This document shows positions 31,976 to 39,913 of a stretch of 64,000 bases of DNA, one piece after another. The translations under genes were made by a program, and so were the position numbers. The stretch covers positions 20,476 through 84,475 of the forward strand of contig DASUAO010000018.1 in NCBI GenBank assembly GCA_035763745.1. Reading direction: 5' to 3'. Every line of letters begins with the position of its first letter. Position 1 is the first letter of the stretch. The DNA is from DASUAO01 sp035763745. GTDB lineage: Bacteria; Actinomycetota; Acidimicrobiia; IMCC26256; PALSA-555. The notes beneath the pieces were generated by a model. That model was given only the letters and a program-made list of their open reading frames with translations. It had not been told where the DNA came from and did not search any database.

Positions 31976-32761
31976 ATGGCGGCGGCGGATCCCCTCGACT
32001 TCTCGGGCCGGGTCGTCGTCGTCACCGGTGGGGCGCGAGGCGTGGGTCGGGGGATCACCGAGCGCTTCCTCGGAGCCGGCGCCGACGTGGTCGTGTGCGG
32101 ACGCACGGCACCCGACTCGGTCCCGGAGGCCGATGGACGGTCGGCGGTGTTCGTGGCCGCCGACATCCGCGACCCGGACCAGATCGACGCCGTCGTCGCC
32201 GCCACGATCGAGCGGTTCGGCCGGCTCGACGTGCTCGTCAACAACGCTGGCGGCGCGCCCCCGGCCGACACGGCCACGGCGTCACCCAAGTTCACGACCG
32301 CGATCGTCAACCTGAACCTCATCGCCCCACTGGTGTTCGCCCAACGTGCGTTCGCGGTGATGGACCCCCAGGACGACGGCGGCGTCATCATCAACATCGC
32401 GAGCGTGAGCGGCACCCGCGCGAACCCCGAGGGTGTGGCGTACGGCGCGGCGAAGGCCGGGCTCATCAACGCCACGCAGACGCTGGGCGTCGAGTTCGCC
32501 CCTAATGTGCGCGTCGTGTGCGTCACCGCCGGCATGGTGCGCACCGAGCAGTCGCACCTCTACTACGGCGACGAGGCGGGCATCGCGGCGGTGGGCGCCA
32601 CGGTGCCGCTGGGTCACATCGCAGATCCATCGGAGATCGCCGACGTGTGCCTGTTCGCGGCGTCGCCCCTCGCCCGCTACGTGACCGGTGAGCAGATCGT
32701 CGTGCACGGCGGCGGCGAGATGCCCGCCTACCGCGATGCGGCGGAGCACGCGCGCGCCTGA
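31976..32761 (+). CDS. Short-chain dehydrogenase, classical type
   Basis: The 261-residue SDR has VVVVTGGARGVGRGITERFL, NNAGG, a catalytic Ser in NIASVSGTRANPEG and YGAAKAGLIN. The CGRT after strand 2 suggests NADP(H). It is divergent from the echA20 operon. In mycobacteria an SDR (Rv3549c) is next to echA20 and this may be its counterpart, acting on a hydroxyl of a ring C/D intermediate; I cannot prove orthology. A 47-bp palindrome follows the stop by 18 bases and separates it from a convergent gene. Confidence 0.83.
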   Translation: MAAADPLDFSGRVVVVTGGARGVGRGITERFLGAGADVVVCGRTAPDSVPEADGRSAVFVAADIRDPDQIDAVVAATIERFGRLDVLVNNAGGAPPADTATASPKFTTAIVNLNLIAPLVFAQRAFAVMDPQDDGGVIINIASVSGTRANPEGVAYGAAKAGLINATQTLGVEFAPNVRVVCVTAGMVRTEQSHLYYGDEAGIAAVGATVPLGHIADPSEIADVCLFAASPLARYVTGEQIVVHGGGEMPAYRDAAEHARA

Positions 32762-32779
32762 CGAGAACCGCGAGCACTC

Positions 32780-32826
32780 GGTCCTGCGTCTCTCACCCCG
32801 CCATGGGCGGGTGAGAGACGCATCAA
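32780..32826 (-). repeat. 47-bp palindromic repeat, copy 3
   Basis: Same orientation as copy 2; one loop base differs (ATG instead of ATA at 32803-32805). Arms are 32785-32802 and 32806-32822. It lies between convergent genes and probably serves as a bidirectional terminator. Confidence 0.9.
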
Positions 32827-32846
32827 GAGCACACGCGCGGGGATGG

Positions 32847-33764
32847 TCAGCGGACGCCGAGGTACTGGTACCAGCGTTGCTTGGAGCGGTCGGTCAGCTC
32901 GACCACCCCGCCCCGTTGGGTCCAGCTCACGAGCAGCCCCGACTCCTCGATGAACGCCACGACCTCGGCGTGGGGGCGGGCGGAGAAGGCCACCCAGGGC
33001 GTCACCCGCAGCCGCTCGTCGCGCCGGGCGCGCTCGAGGCGCCACTTGGTCTCGAGGAGCGGGCCGATCGCCGCGAGCGCCTCGGCCCGACCCCGGCCCG
33101 AGGCGATGCGGCACACGTCGAGCACGACGACGTCGCGCACACGACGGGCGATGATCCGGGGCTCCTCGCTCGGTGACGCCGCGGCGCCCTTCCCGAGGCC
33201 GAGGGCGAAGTCCTGGGACCGCAGCATCCGGGAGATCGGACCGACCACGTCGTGCGCGGCCAGCGCGAGGCCCTTCTCTCCGCGTGTCGCGGTCGCCCGC
33301 CACGGCGACGCGGGGAGCGTCGCGAGCATCTCGACGTCGCGGGCGTTGCGCTCGCGCAGCCAGCCGTCGAGGACGGCCAGAGCGCGGGGCCGGGGGTCCA
33401 GCCGCACCGATCCCTGACGCAGCTCGGGGACCCAGCGCCGGATCGTCGGGGCCGGCAGCGGGTCGGCCGCGAGCACGCGACTCCGCGGCCGGTCGAGGCT
33501 CACCACGAACGCCGGCTGCTTGCCCTTCGTCGGGGCCTTGGCGCGGCCGACCGCGACCACCCCGATGTCACCGTCGGGCACGAAGCACCAGACGAGGTCG
33601 CCGGCCCGCGCGTCGACGAGCGGGCCGCGCACCTCACACACGAAGCGCTCGAGCCCCCCGGTGAGCACCTCGGCCTGGAGCGCGTCGACCGAGCTTTCGA
33701 CGGCGCGACCACCACGGCCGACGAAGCGCACCCACTGCGAGACGGGCACCAGCCACTCGCTCAT
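32847..33764 (-). CDS. Uncharacterised protein with a possible EVE/PUA-like N-terminal domain
   Basis: The 305-residue soluble protein opens with EWLVPVSQWVRFVGRGGRAV and has GDLVWCFVPDGDIGVVAVGR, a strand-turn pattern reminiscent of EVE/PUA domains that bind modified bases. A middle segment rich in Arg and a C-terminal part (about 195-305: RVRDVVVLDVCRIASGRGRA, ETKWRLERARRDERLRVTP) match no family I recognise. It follows ipdF in the same direction after an 86-base gap and converges with an SDR. A nucleic-acid-binding role is a weak inference. Confidence 0.55.
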   Translation of the reverse strand: MSEWLVPVSQWVRFVGRGGRAVESSVDALQAEVLTGGLERFVCEVRGPLVDARAGDLVWCFVPDGDIGVVAVGRAKAPTKGKQPAFVVSLDRPRSRVLAADPLPAPTIRRWVPELRQGSVRLDPRPRALAVLDGWLRERNARDVEMLATLPASPWRATATRGEKGLALAAHDVVGPISRMLRSQDFALGLGKGAAASPSEEPRIIARRVRDVVVLDVCRIASGRGRAEALAAIGPLLETKWRLERARRDERLRVTPWVAFSARPHAEVVAFIEESGLLVSWTQRGGVVELTDRSKQRWYQYLGVR

Positions 33765-33850
33765 CGCGACAGTCTGGCCGAGCGCGTGCCCGATCCCGCG
33801 CTCTGCTCGCCGGCGCGGGCGGTGCGGGCGACCTCGGAGACGAACGGCCG

Positions 33851-34645
33851 TCAGGCGCGCTGGCTGCTGACCGAGACGACCTCACCGGTCATGTACGACG
33901 AGTAGTCGCTCGCGAGGAACACCACGACGTTGGCGATCTCCCAGGGCTCGGCCGCGCGGCCGAACGCCTCCCGCTCGGTCAGCTCGTCGAGCAGCTCGTC
34001 GCTCGTCACCTTGGCGAGGAACGGGTGCATCGCGAGGCTCGGCGCCACCGCGTTCACCCGCACACCGTGGGGTGCTGCCTCGAGGGCGGCACAACGGGTC
34101 AGTGCCATCACCCCGGCCTTCGCCGCCGCGTAGTGCGCCTGGCCGCGTTGCGCCCGCCAGCCCAGGACCGACGAGTTGTTCACGACGACACCCGATCCCC
34201 GCGCGTTCATGTGGCGGAGGGCCGCGCGCGTGCACCGGAACGTCCCGTTCAGGGTCACGTCGAGCACCTGGTGCCACTGCTCGTCGGTCATCTCGACGAG
34301 GTCGACGGTGCCGCCCAGCCCCGCGTTGTTGACCATGACGTCGATGCTGCCGTGTGCGTCGATCGCCGTCGCGAGCAGCGCCTCGACCTGCGACTCCGCG
34401 GTCACGTCGCAGACGGCGGACGCGGGCGCGGTGCCGGCGATCTCCGCGAGCTGCTCGACGGCCTCGCCGAGCCGGCGCTCGTGGTGGTCGCTCACGACCA
34501 CCCGGGCGCCTTCCTCGAGCGCGCGCTTGGCAGTGGCGAACCCGATCCCGGTACCGGCCGCGGCGGTGACCACGACGGTCTTGCCCTCCAGCAGCGCGTG
34601 GGGCGGCGGCTCCGCGGGAGGACGGTTCGCGCGATGGTCGGTCAT
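33851..34645 (-). CDS. ipdF: IpdF-like short-chain dehydrogenase (HIP pathway beta-oxidation)
   Basis: ATG 34645 gives 264 residues. LLEGKTVVVTAAAGTGIGFA is the unusual cofactor loop (TAAAGTGIG), followed by VVVSDHHERRLGEAVEQLAE, NNAGLGGTVDLVEMTDEQW, NNSSVLGWRAQRGQAHYAAA, and FLASDYSSYMTGEVVSVSSQ. These blocks match what I know of mycobacterial IpdF (Rv3559c), a 3-hydroxyacyl-CoA dehydrogenase shortening the propanoate side chain of HIP-CoA. It overlaps the fadE30 stop by ATGA, as the adjacent Rv3560c-Rv3559c pair would predict. Confidence 0.88.
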   Translation of the reverse strand: MTDHRANRPPAEPPPHALLEGKTVVVTAAAGTGIGFATAKRALEEGARVVVSDHHERRLGEAVEQLAEIAGTAPASAVCDVTAESQVEALLATAIDAHGSIDVMVNNAGLGGTVDLVEMTDEQWHQVLDVTLNGTFRCTRAALRHMNARGSGVVVNNSSVLGWRAQRGQAHYAAAKAGVMALTRCAALEAAPHGVRVNAVAPSLAMHPFLAKVTSDELLDELTEREAFGRAAEPWEIANVVVFLASDYSSYMTGEVVSVSSQRA

Positions 34646-35820
34646 CTCGGCTCCTTCGGCAGCCCCAGGGCACGTTCCCCGATCACGTTGCGCTGGATCT
34701 CGTTCGCGCCGCCGTAGATGGTGTCGGCACGCGAGTAGAGGAACAGCCGCTGGAACGGGGTGAGGTCGTACGGTGCACCGTTCGCGACCTCGGCATCTGG
34801 GCCGAGCACGGCGAGCGCGAGCTCGCCCATCGACCGATGCAGCGTCGCCCAGTACAGCTTGTGCACGCTCGTCAGCGCCGTCATCGCGCCCTGCTCGAGG
34901 GCACTCATCGATCGCAGCGCGTTGAAGCGCATGACCCTGAGCGCGATCCAGATGCCCGCGAGACGCTGACGGATCGCCGGTTCGCCGCTGCGGCCGCGCT
35001 GCTTCGCGACCTCGAGGATCTCCCTCAGCTCGTTCTCGAAGTCGAGCTGCTGGCCGAGGGTCGAAGCCCCCCGCTCGAACGCCAGAGTCCCCATCGCGAC
35101 CCGCCACCCGTCGTTCACCTCGCCCACGACGTTCTCGGCATTCGTGCGGGCGCCGTCGAAGAAGACCTCGTTGAACTCCGACGTTCCCGTGATCTGGGCG
35201 ATCGGGCGGATCTCGATCCCCGGCTGGTCCATCTCGACCAGCAGGTAGGAGATCCCCTTGTGCTTCGGGGCGTCGCGATCGGTGCGGCACAGCACGAAGC
35301 ACCAGTCGGCCCAGGTCGCGAGCGATGTCCACACCTTCTGGCCTTCGATCACCCAGTCGTCGCCGTCGCGGGTCGCGCGGGTGGCGACGTTCGCGAGGTC
35401 GGATCCGGCGTTGGGCTCCGAGTACCCCTGGCACCAGATCTCGGTGCCGGCGAGGATCCCGGGGAGGAACCGGCGCTTCTGCGCGTCGGACCCGAACGCG
35501 ATGATCGTCGGCCCGAGCAGCCCCTCCCCCACGATCCCCACGCGGCCGGGGCCGTGGGCGCGCGCGTACTCCTCGTAGAAGATCACCTGCTGGGTGAGCG
35601 AGAGCCCCCGGCCCCCGTACTCGGTCGGCCACCCGATCCCGATCCACCCTGCGTCGCCGAGTGCCCGCTCCCACTCGGTCCGTTCCTCGACCAGCTCGTG
35701 CTCGTCGCCGGGCCCACCACGCCCGCGGACGCCGGAGAACGCCCCGGTGAGCCGATCGGTGAGCCACGCGCGCGCCTCGGCGCGGAAAGCCTCGTCGACG
35801 TCGGAGAAGCGCAGGTCCAC
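34642..35820 (-). CDS. fadE30: Acyl-CoA dehydrogenase FadE30-like
   Basis: GTG 35820 gives 392 residues. Typical blocks are IGWPTEYGGRGLSLTQQVIF, IWCQGYSEPNAGSDLA, IEGQKVWTSLATWADWCFVL, and YGGANEIQRNVIGERALGLP at the end. The position of the medium-chain catalytic Glu (YEGT) is Gly here, as in the steroid-type branch. It is followed with ATGA overlap by ipdF, the order found in mycobacteria for fadE30, which dehydrogenates the HIP-CoA side chain. The role is therefore assigned mainly by context. Confidence 0.83.
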   Translation of the reverse strand: MDLRFSDVDEAFRAEARAWLTDRLTGAFSGVRGRGGPGDEHELVEERTEWERALGDAGWIGIGWPTEYGGRGLSLTQQVIFYEEYARAHGPGRVGIVGEGLLGPTIIAFGSDAQKRRFLPGILAGTEIWCQGYSEPNAGSDLANVATRATRDGDDWVIEGQKVWTSLATWADWCFVLCRTDRDAPKHKGISYLLVEMDQPGIEIRPIAQITGTSEFNEVFFDGARTNAENVVGEVNDGWRVAMGTLAFERGASTLGQQLDFENELREILEVAKQRGRSGEPAIRQRLAGIWIALRVMRFNALRSMSALEQGAMTALTSVHKLYWATLHRSMGELALAVLGPDAEVANGAPYDLTPFQRLFLYSRADTIYGGANEIQRNVIGERALGLPKEPR

Positions 35821-35854
35821 CGGGCTCGGAGCGTAATCGCAGGCACCAGCCTCC

Positions 35855-35860
35855 TACGAT
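35855..35860 (+). promoter_or_regulatory. -10 box (TACGAT) of a probable leaderless promoter
   Basis: TACGAT precedes ATG 35867 by 6 nt. The divergent fadE30 gene (GTG 35820) has TACGCT 9 nt before its own start, so the 46-bp gap may be a two-way promoter. Confidence 0.5.
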
Positions 35861-35866
35861 GCCGCC

Positions 35867-36331
35867 ATGGCAGAACCACGACCGGAGTTCCGTTCCGCCG
35901 ACGAGCTGCGCGACGCCGTCGGCACCCACCTCGGCTACAGCGACTGGATCACCATCGACCAGACGCGGATCGACACGTTCGCCGACGCGACCGGCGACCA
36001 TCAGTGGATCCACGTCGACCCCGCGCGGGCCAAGGAAGGACCCTTCGGCTCGACGATCGCGCACGGATACCTCACGCTGTCGATCACCAACCTCTTCCTA
36101 CCCGAGCTCCTGCGGGTGCCCGGTGCGACCGCGGGCGTCAACTACGGCGCGAACAAGGTGCGGTTCCCCGCGCCGGTCCCGGTGGACTCACGCGTCCGGA
36201 TGGGCTGCGAGATCATCGACGTGACGGACGTGACGGGAGGCGTGCAGGTCACGACGCGCAACACGGTCGAGATCGAAGGTGGCGACAAGCCGGCCTGCGT
36301 CGTCGAGGCGATCAGCCGGTTCCTGTTCTGA
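35867..36331 (+). CDS. MaoC-like (R)-specific enoyl-CoA hydratase
   Basis: This 154-residue single hot-dog protein has the hydratase-2 motif: IDTFADATGDHQWIHVDPAR supplies Asp and His, followed by GSTIAHGYLTLSI. It is close to the short MaoC proteins of actinobacteria (Rv0130-like), which hydrate trans-2-enoyl-CoA. Divergent from fadE30-ipdF, it could supply the missing hydration step between those two enzymes, although HIP-CoA hydration is usually ascribed to a crotonase. An eight-codon minicistron links it to the next gene. Confidence 0.85.
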   Translation: MAEPRPEFRSADELRDAVGTHLGYSDWITIDQTRIDTFADATGDHQWIHVDPARAKEGPFGSTIAHGYLTLSITNLFLPELLRVPGATAGVNYGANKVRFPAPVPVDSRVRMGCEIIDVTDVTGGVQVTTRNTVEIEGGDKPACVVEAISRFLF

Positions 36332-36357
36332 TGCTCGACGCGTGGGAGTGGCGGTGA
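36331..36357 (+). CDS. 8-codon coupling minicistron between maoC-like and FAD-oxidase genes
   Basis: MLDAWEWR starts at ATG 36331, sharing one base with the hydratase stop (TGATG), and its TGA overlaps GTG 36354 of the next gene (GTGA). It exactly spans the 22-base gap. It also supports GTG 36354 as the start of the oxidase. Confidence 0.4.
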   Translation: MLDAWEWR

Positions 36358-37613
36358 GCGACCGACGCGCCGACGTCTGCGTCGTGGGCGCCGGTCTCGC
36401 GGGGCTCTCGTGCGCCCGATTCCTCCTGCGCGGCGGGATCGACACGATCGTCGTGGAGGCCTCCGACGGGGTCGGCGGCCGCGTCCGCAGCGATCTGGTC
36501 GACGGCTTCGTCCTCGACCGGGGCTTCCAGGTGCTGTTGACGCAGTATCCCGAACCACACCATCAGCTGCGGGTGCGCGACCTCGACCTGCGGCGCTTCG
36601 ATCCTGGCGCACTCGTGCAGATCGGCCGTCGTCGCCACCGTGTGGGAGATCCGCTCCGAGCGCCCGGCACGATCTTCTCGAGTGCGCTGGCCCCCATCGG
36701 GACCCCCGCGGACAAGCTGCGTCTCGCCCGTCTCTTCCTCGAGGTGCGCCGCGCCACCCCGCGCGCACTGTTGCGCCGACCCGGCCGCAGCACGCTCGAC
36801 GAGCTCGTCGCGCGAGGCTTCTCGACCCGGACGATCGACCGGTTCTGGCGTCCGCTCTTCGCCGGCATCCAGCTCGACCCCGACCTCGAGGTGTCCAACC
36901 GGCGCTTCCTCGTGATCCTCGCGATGCTCGCCGAGGGATCCGCTGCGGTCCCGAGCGCGGGCATGGGCGCGATCCCGGCCCAGCTCGCCGAAGGGGTCCC
37001 CGAGGACGGACTCTGGCTGGACGCGCCCGTCGAACGGCTCACCGACACTGGCGTGGCACTGGCCGACGGCCGCCGGATCCACGCGACGTCGGTCGTCGTC
37101 GCCACGGACGGCCCGGCCGCCGCGCGTCTCGTCGGTCTCCCGGATCCGGGATCCCGGCCCGTCTCGGCGATCCAGTTGGCTGCCGACGAGGCTCCGTTCG
37201 ACGACCGCCTCGTCGCCCTCGACGGCAACGGGACCGGTCCGGCCACGAACGTCGCGGTCATGACCAACGTCGCGCCTTCGTACGCGCCGCCCGGTCGCGC
37301 GCAGATCGCGATCGAGGTCCCGGGCCCACTCGTCGACTCCGACGCCGAGCTGCTCTCGGCGGTCCGCGGACAGCTCCGCGGCTGGTTCGGTGCCGCGGTC
37401 GATCGGTGGGAGCACCTCCGCACCGTCCGCATCCCGCACGGGCATCCCGACCAGCGCGGGGGCTTCTCCGTGAAGCGCCCCGTCCGGCTCGGAGCGCGCC
37501 GCTACGTCTGCGGCGACCATCGTGACACCGCGTCGATCCAGGGCGCGCTCTACTCGGGGCGACGCACCGCCTCGGCCGTCATCGCCGATCTGCGCGCGGG
37601 CGACGACGCCTGA
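36354..37613 (+). CDS. FAD-dependent amine-oxidase/protoporphyrinogen-oxidase-like protein
   Basis: GTG 36354, with GGGAG five bases upstream, gives 419 residues. The dinucleotide loop is VCVVGAGLAGLSCARFLLRG, then VVEASDGVGGRVRSDLVDGF, the GG doublet typical of the amine oxidase/HemY group. The C-terminus holds the FAD-binding YVCGDHRDTASIQGALYSGR. Members oxidise amines, porphyrinogens or act on carotenoids and squalene. The short length and DRGFQVLLTQYPE agree with the uncharacterised bacterial branch often found near photolyase or SDR genes. The last 64 bases overlap the convergent hydrolase gene. Confidence 0.8.
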   Translation: MSDRRADVCVVGAGLAGLSCARFLLRGGIDTIVVEASDGVGGRVRSDLVDGFVLDRGFQVLLTQYPEPHHQLRVRDLDLRRFDPGALVQIGRRRHRVGDPLRAPGTIFSSALAPIGTPADKLRLARLFLEVRRATPRALLRRPGRSTLDELVARGFSTRTIDRFWRPLFAGIQLDPDLEVSNRRFLVILAMLAEGSAAVPSAGMGAIPAQLAEGVPEDGLWLDAPVERLTDTGVALADGRRIHATSVVVATDGPAAARLVGLPDPGSRPVSAIQLAADEAPFDDRLVALDGNGTGPATNVAVMTNVAPSYAPPGRAQIAIEVPGPLVDSDAELLSAVRGQLRGWFGAAVDRWEHLRTVRIPHGHPDQRGGFSVKRPVRLGARRYVCGDHRDTASIQGALYSGRRTASAVIADLRAGDDA

Positions 37614-39286
37614 CCCACCCACGAGCGCAGGGATCGGCGGACCGCCGCGCAGTGCGCGGCGTCGGGGAGGTCGCGCCACTCGTCGAGGAGGGACGGGTCG
37701 AGGTCGGGCGCCTGCCACGGCGCAGCGAGCGCGCCCACTCCGTCGCCGATGGCCCGCCACGAACCGGACCCGTCGGGAACGTCACGACCCGCGAGCACTC
37801 GCTCGACATGTCGCGCGGTCGTGGCATCCCCGAGGAGTCCGCCGTGGAACGCAGGCACGACCTCGTGCGGGTAGGCGACCTCCGCGGGGGCGGGAGCGGC
37901 GACGCCGGCGTCGATCGGCAGCACGGCGTACCCGCGCACCTCGGGGACGGGGCAGGCCAGCGCCCCGCGGAGGGAGGGGCCGCGGCCCACGATCGACCGG
38001 AACAGCGGCGTGTCGGCCGAGACGTCGACCGGTCCCACGGCACCGACCACGGCAGCGAGTCCCTCGAGCACGGTGCCCGACACGACGCCCCACCCGTCCT
38101 CGCCGGGTGGCGGGTACGCGACGCGTCCCGGGGCGAGCAGCGGACTGAGCAGCACGACCGCGTCGACCGGGGCGTGGGGAGTCGCGTTGAGGTAGGTGAG
38201 AGCCACCAGCGCGCCCTCGCTCTCGGCCACGATGCCCACCCGTGACCCGGCCGCCTCCTGGAACGCCTCGACCTGGCGCCGCATGGCGCGGGCGAGGTCC
38301 GGGAGGGCACGGTGGGTGGCCTCGCGGTCGTACGGGCGCGGTACACCACGCGCATCGAGGCCGCGGTACGAGAACCGCCGGATCCGGTGGTCGCCGCGCA
38401 CCCAGCGCCGCGTCACCCCGTCCCACTTCGAGTTGAACCCCTTGACCACCAGCACCGGTGACCCCGCGCCCGCACCGGAGGAGCGCGGGAGCGGCGATCG
38501 GCCCGACTCGACCGCGACCGCCACCGCGAACCCGATCCCGGTGCCGCCGACCACGAGGGCCAGGACACCAGCCAGTCCGACGAGCGCGAACGGGCGACGG
38601 CGAGGCGCAGCGTCCGTCCCCGAGGTCGCGGCGTCGGACGCGAGCGACCGCACGATCCGGAGACGGCACCAGGCCATCGCGATCCCCGCGATCGCGGCGA
38701 CGACCGGCGCAACGCCGCGTGGCACGGCGACGACGACCGCTCCCGCGACAGAGAGCATCGCGAACGCCGCGAGCGTCGCAGCGACGGTCGTGGACGACGG
38801 GCGGTCGCGCCACCACTGCGGCGTCACGTCCCCCTGATGCACGAGCACGGCGACCATCACGAGCACCGGGACTGCGACGAAGAAGAGCCACGACAGCGAC
38901 GTGACCGCCATCGCGAAGGTGAGCACCGCGAACGGGAGCAGCACGAGCGCCTGGAGCGCGGTGAAGCGGACCGCTTGCCGGAACGCGTCGCCGAGACCGG
39001 GGGGTGCGAGTGCGCGCGGCCACGCCGCGCGCACGAGCGACGCGTCGATCGCGGCGCGGACGACGATCATGGCCACCGCGAGGAACCCGAACGCGAACCA
39101 CGACCAGTGGTACACGAGCAGCCACCGGAGATCGTGGAAGACGCCGTAGGGCGCCGGTGCGACGACCTGGGGCGCGAGCGGTGCCGCCGACCCCGGGCCG
39201 AGCGACACGATGAGGGCCGCCTCGAGCGCGGGGAGCACGGCAGAGACGACGAGCAGGCTCGGGTGGTCGCGGAGCCGAGCTCCCAC
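37550..39286 (-). CDS. Membrane protein fused to an alpha/beta-hydrolase domain
   Basis: GTG 39286 gives 578 residues. The N-terminal half (about 1-265) contains roughly six to seven hydrophobic spans, such as LLVVSAVLPALEAALIVSLG and LVGLAGVLALVVGGTGIGFA. The C-terminal half (about 280-530) starts SPVLVVKGFNSKWDGV and has VGIVAESEGALVALTYLNAT with a Ser in the nucleophile elbow (AESEG), then AVVLLSPLLAPG. His in VVPAFHGGLLG may complete the triad. The hydrolase domain would face outside or inside depending on span number. I know no characterised protein of this design. It is followed by 64 bp of antisense overlap with the oxidase gene. Confidence 0.65.
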   Translation of the reverse strand: MGARLRDHPSLLVVSAVLPALEAALIVSLGPGSAAPLAPQVVAPAPYGVFHDLRWLLVYHWSWFAFGFLAVAMIVVRAAIDASLVRAAWPRALAPPGLGDAFRQAVRFTALQALVLLPFAVLTFAMAVTSLSWLFFVAVPVLVMVAVLVHQGDVTPQWWRDRPSSTTVAATLAAFAMLSVAGAVVVAVPRGVAPVVAAIAGIAMAWCRLRIVRSLASDAATSGTDAAPRRRPFALVGLAGVLALVVGGTGIGFAVAVAVESGRSPLPRSSGAGAGSPVLVVKGFNSKWDGVTRRWVRGDHRIRRFSYRGLDARGVPRPYDREATHRALPDLARAMRRQVEAFQEAAGSRVGIVAESEGALVALTYLNATPHAPVDAVVLLSPLLAPGRVAYPPPGEDGWGVVSGTVLEGLAAVVGAVGPVDVSADTPLFRSIVGRGPSLRGALACPVPEVRGYAVLPIDAGVAAPAPAEVAYPHEVVPAFHGGLLGDATTARHVERVLAGRDVPDGSGSWRAIGDGVGALAAPWQAPDLDPSLLDEWRDLPDAAHCAAVRRSLRSWVGQASSPARRSAMTAEAVRRPE

Positions 39287-39312
39287 GATCCCGCCCGAGC
39301 CGACGGCTGCGC

Positions 39313-39852
39313 TCAGCGAGCGCGCTTCGTGGCGCGCGCGCCCGACTTGGACGAGCCGCGCTTCGCGGCGGCACGCTTCGTGTCCGAGCCCTTCGCCGGC
39401 GCCTTCGCCTTCTTCGCGGCGGTGGACCGCTTCGCGGGAGGGGCCTCGATCTGGCGGGGCTCGTCGCCGGCCTCGAGCTCACCCGCGAAGCTGAAGCCCA
39501 TCCCGGTGCTGCTCGACAGCACGTTGTAGAGCTTGAGGATCGCGACGACGATGGCGACGATGAAGGCGACGAAGACGGCGCCGATGAAGAGCACCAGGAT
39601 CCAGTCGCCCAGGGTGTTCGCGGTGAAGTCGTCGAAGCCGACCTGGTGCATCATCCCCTCGACGGCAGCCGTCATCCCGTTCGAGAGCAGCCACGGGAGG
39701 AACGCGAGCAGGTAGAAGACGAGGAAGACCGCGCCGATGAACGCCGCGAGCACCGCCGCAGCGGAGCGGAGGTCGAACTCGCGCACCACCTCGCCGGACT
39801 CGCGTTCGGCGTGACGGGTGAACGTCCGATGGAGGTTTCCGCGCACAGCCAT
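39313..39852 (-). CDS. DUF3566-type membrane protein with Lys/Ala-rich tail
   Basis: The 179-residue protein has two membrane spans near 30-55 and 82-108 within a DUF3566-like domain: VVREFDLRSAAAVLAAFIGA, then NTLGDWILVLFIGAVFVAFI and ILKLYNVLSSSTGMGF. A C-terminal histone-like tail (about 135-179) is rich in Lys, Ala and Arg (PAKRSTAAKKAKAPAKGSD). In other actinobacteria DUF3566 proteins lie beside gyrA and may link the nucleoid to the membrane. Here it is away from gyr genes. Confidence 0.75.
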   Translation of the reverse strand: MAVRGNLHRTFTRHAERESGEVVREFDLRSAAAVLAAFIGAVFLVFYLLAFLPWLLSNGMTAAVEGMMHQVGFDDFTANTLGDWILVLFIGAVFVAFIVAIVVAILKLYNVLSSSTGMGFSFAGELEAGDEPRQIEAPPAKRSTAAKKAKAPAKGSDTKRAAAKRGSSKSGARATKRAR

Positions 39853-39859
39853 GGACTCC

Positions 39860-39865
39860 AGCCTA
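39860..39865 (-). promoter_or_regulatory. -10 box (TAGGCT) of a probable leaderless promoter
   Basis: On the minus strand TAGGCT is 7 nt before ATG 39852 of the DUF3566 gene. Confidence 0.4.
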
Positions 39866-39913
39866 GACGGGCACCCTGCGCGCGTTCGCGTGCGGGACCG
39901 TGCAGATCCCGGG

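Noticed and set aside
20619..36331. KstR2-type operators (inverted CAAG/CTTG) controlling the ipd genes.
   Set aside because: I looked at the divergent gaps near 31863-31976 and 35820-35867 and upstream of fadA6/fadE and saw no convincing match.
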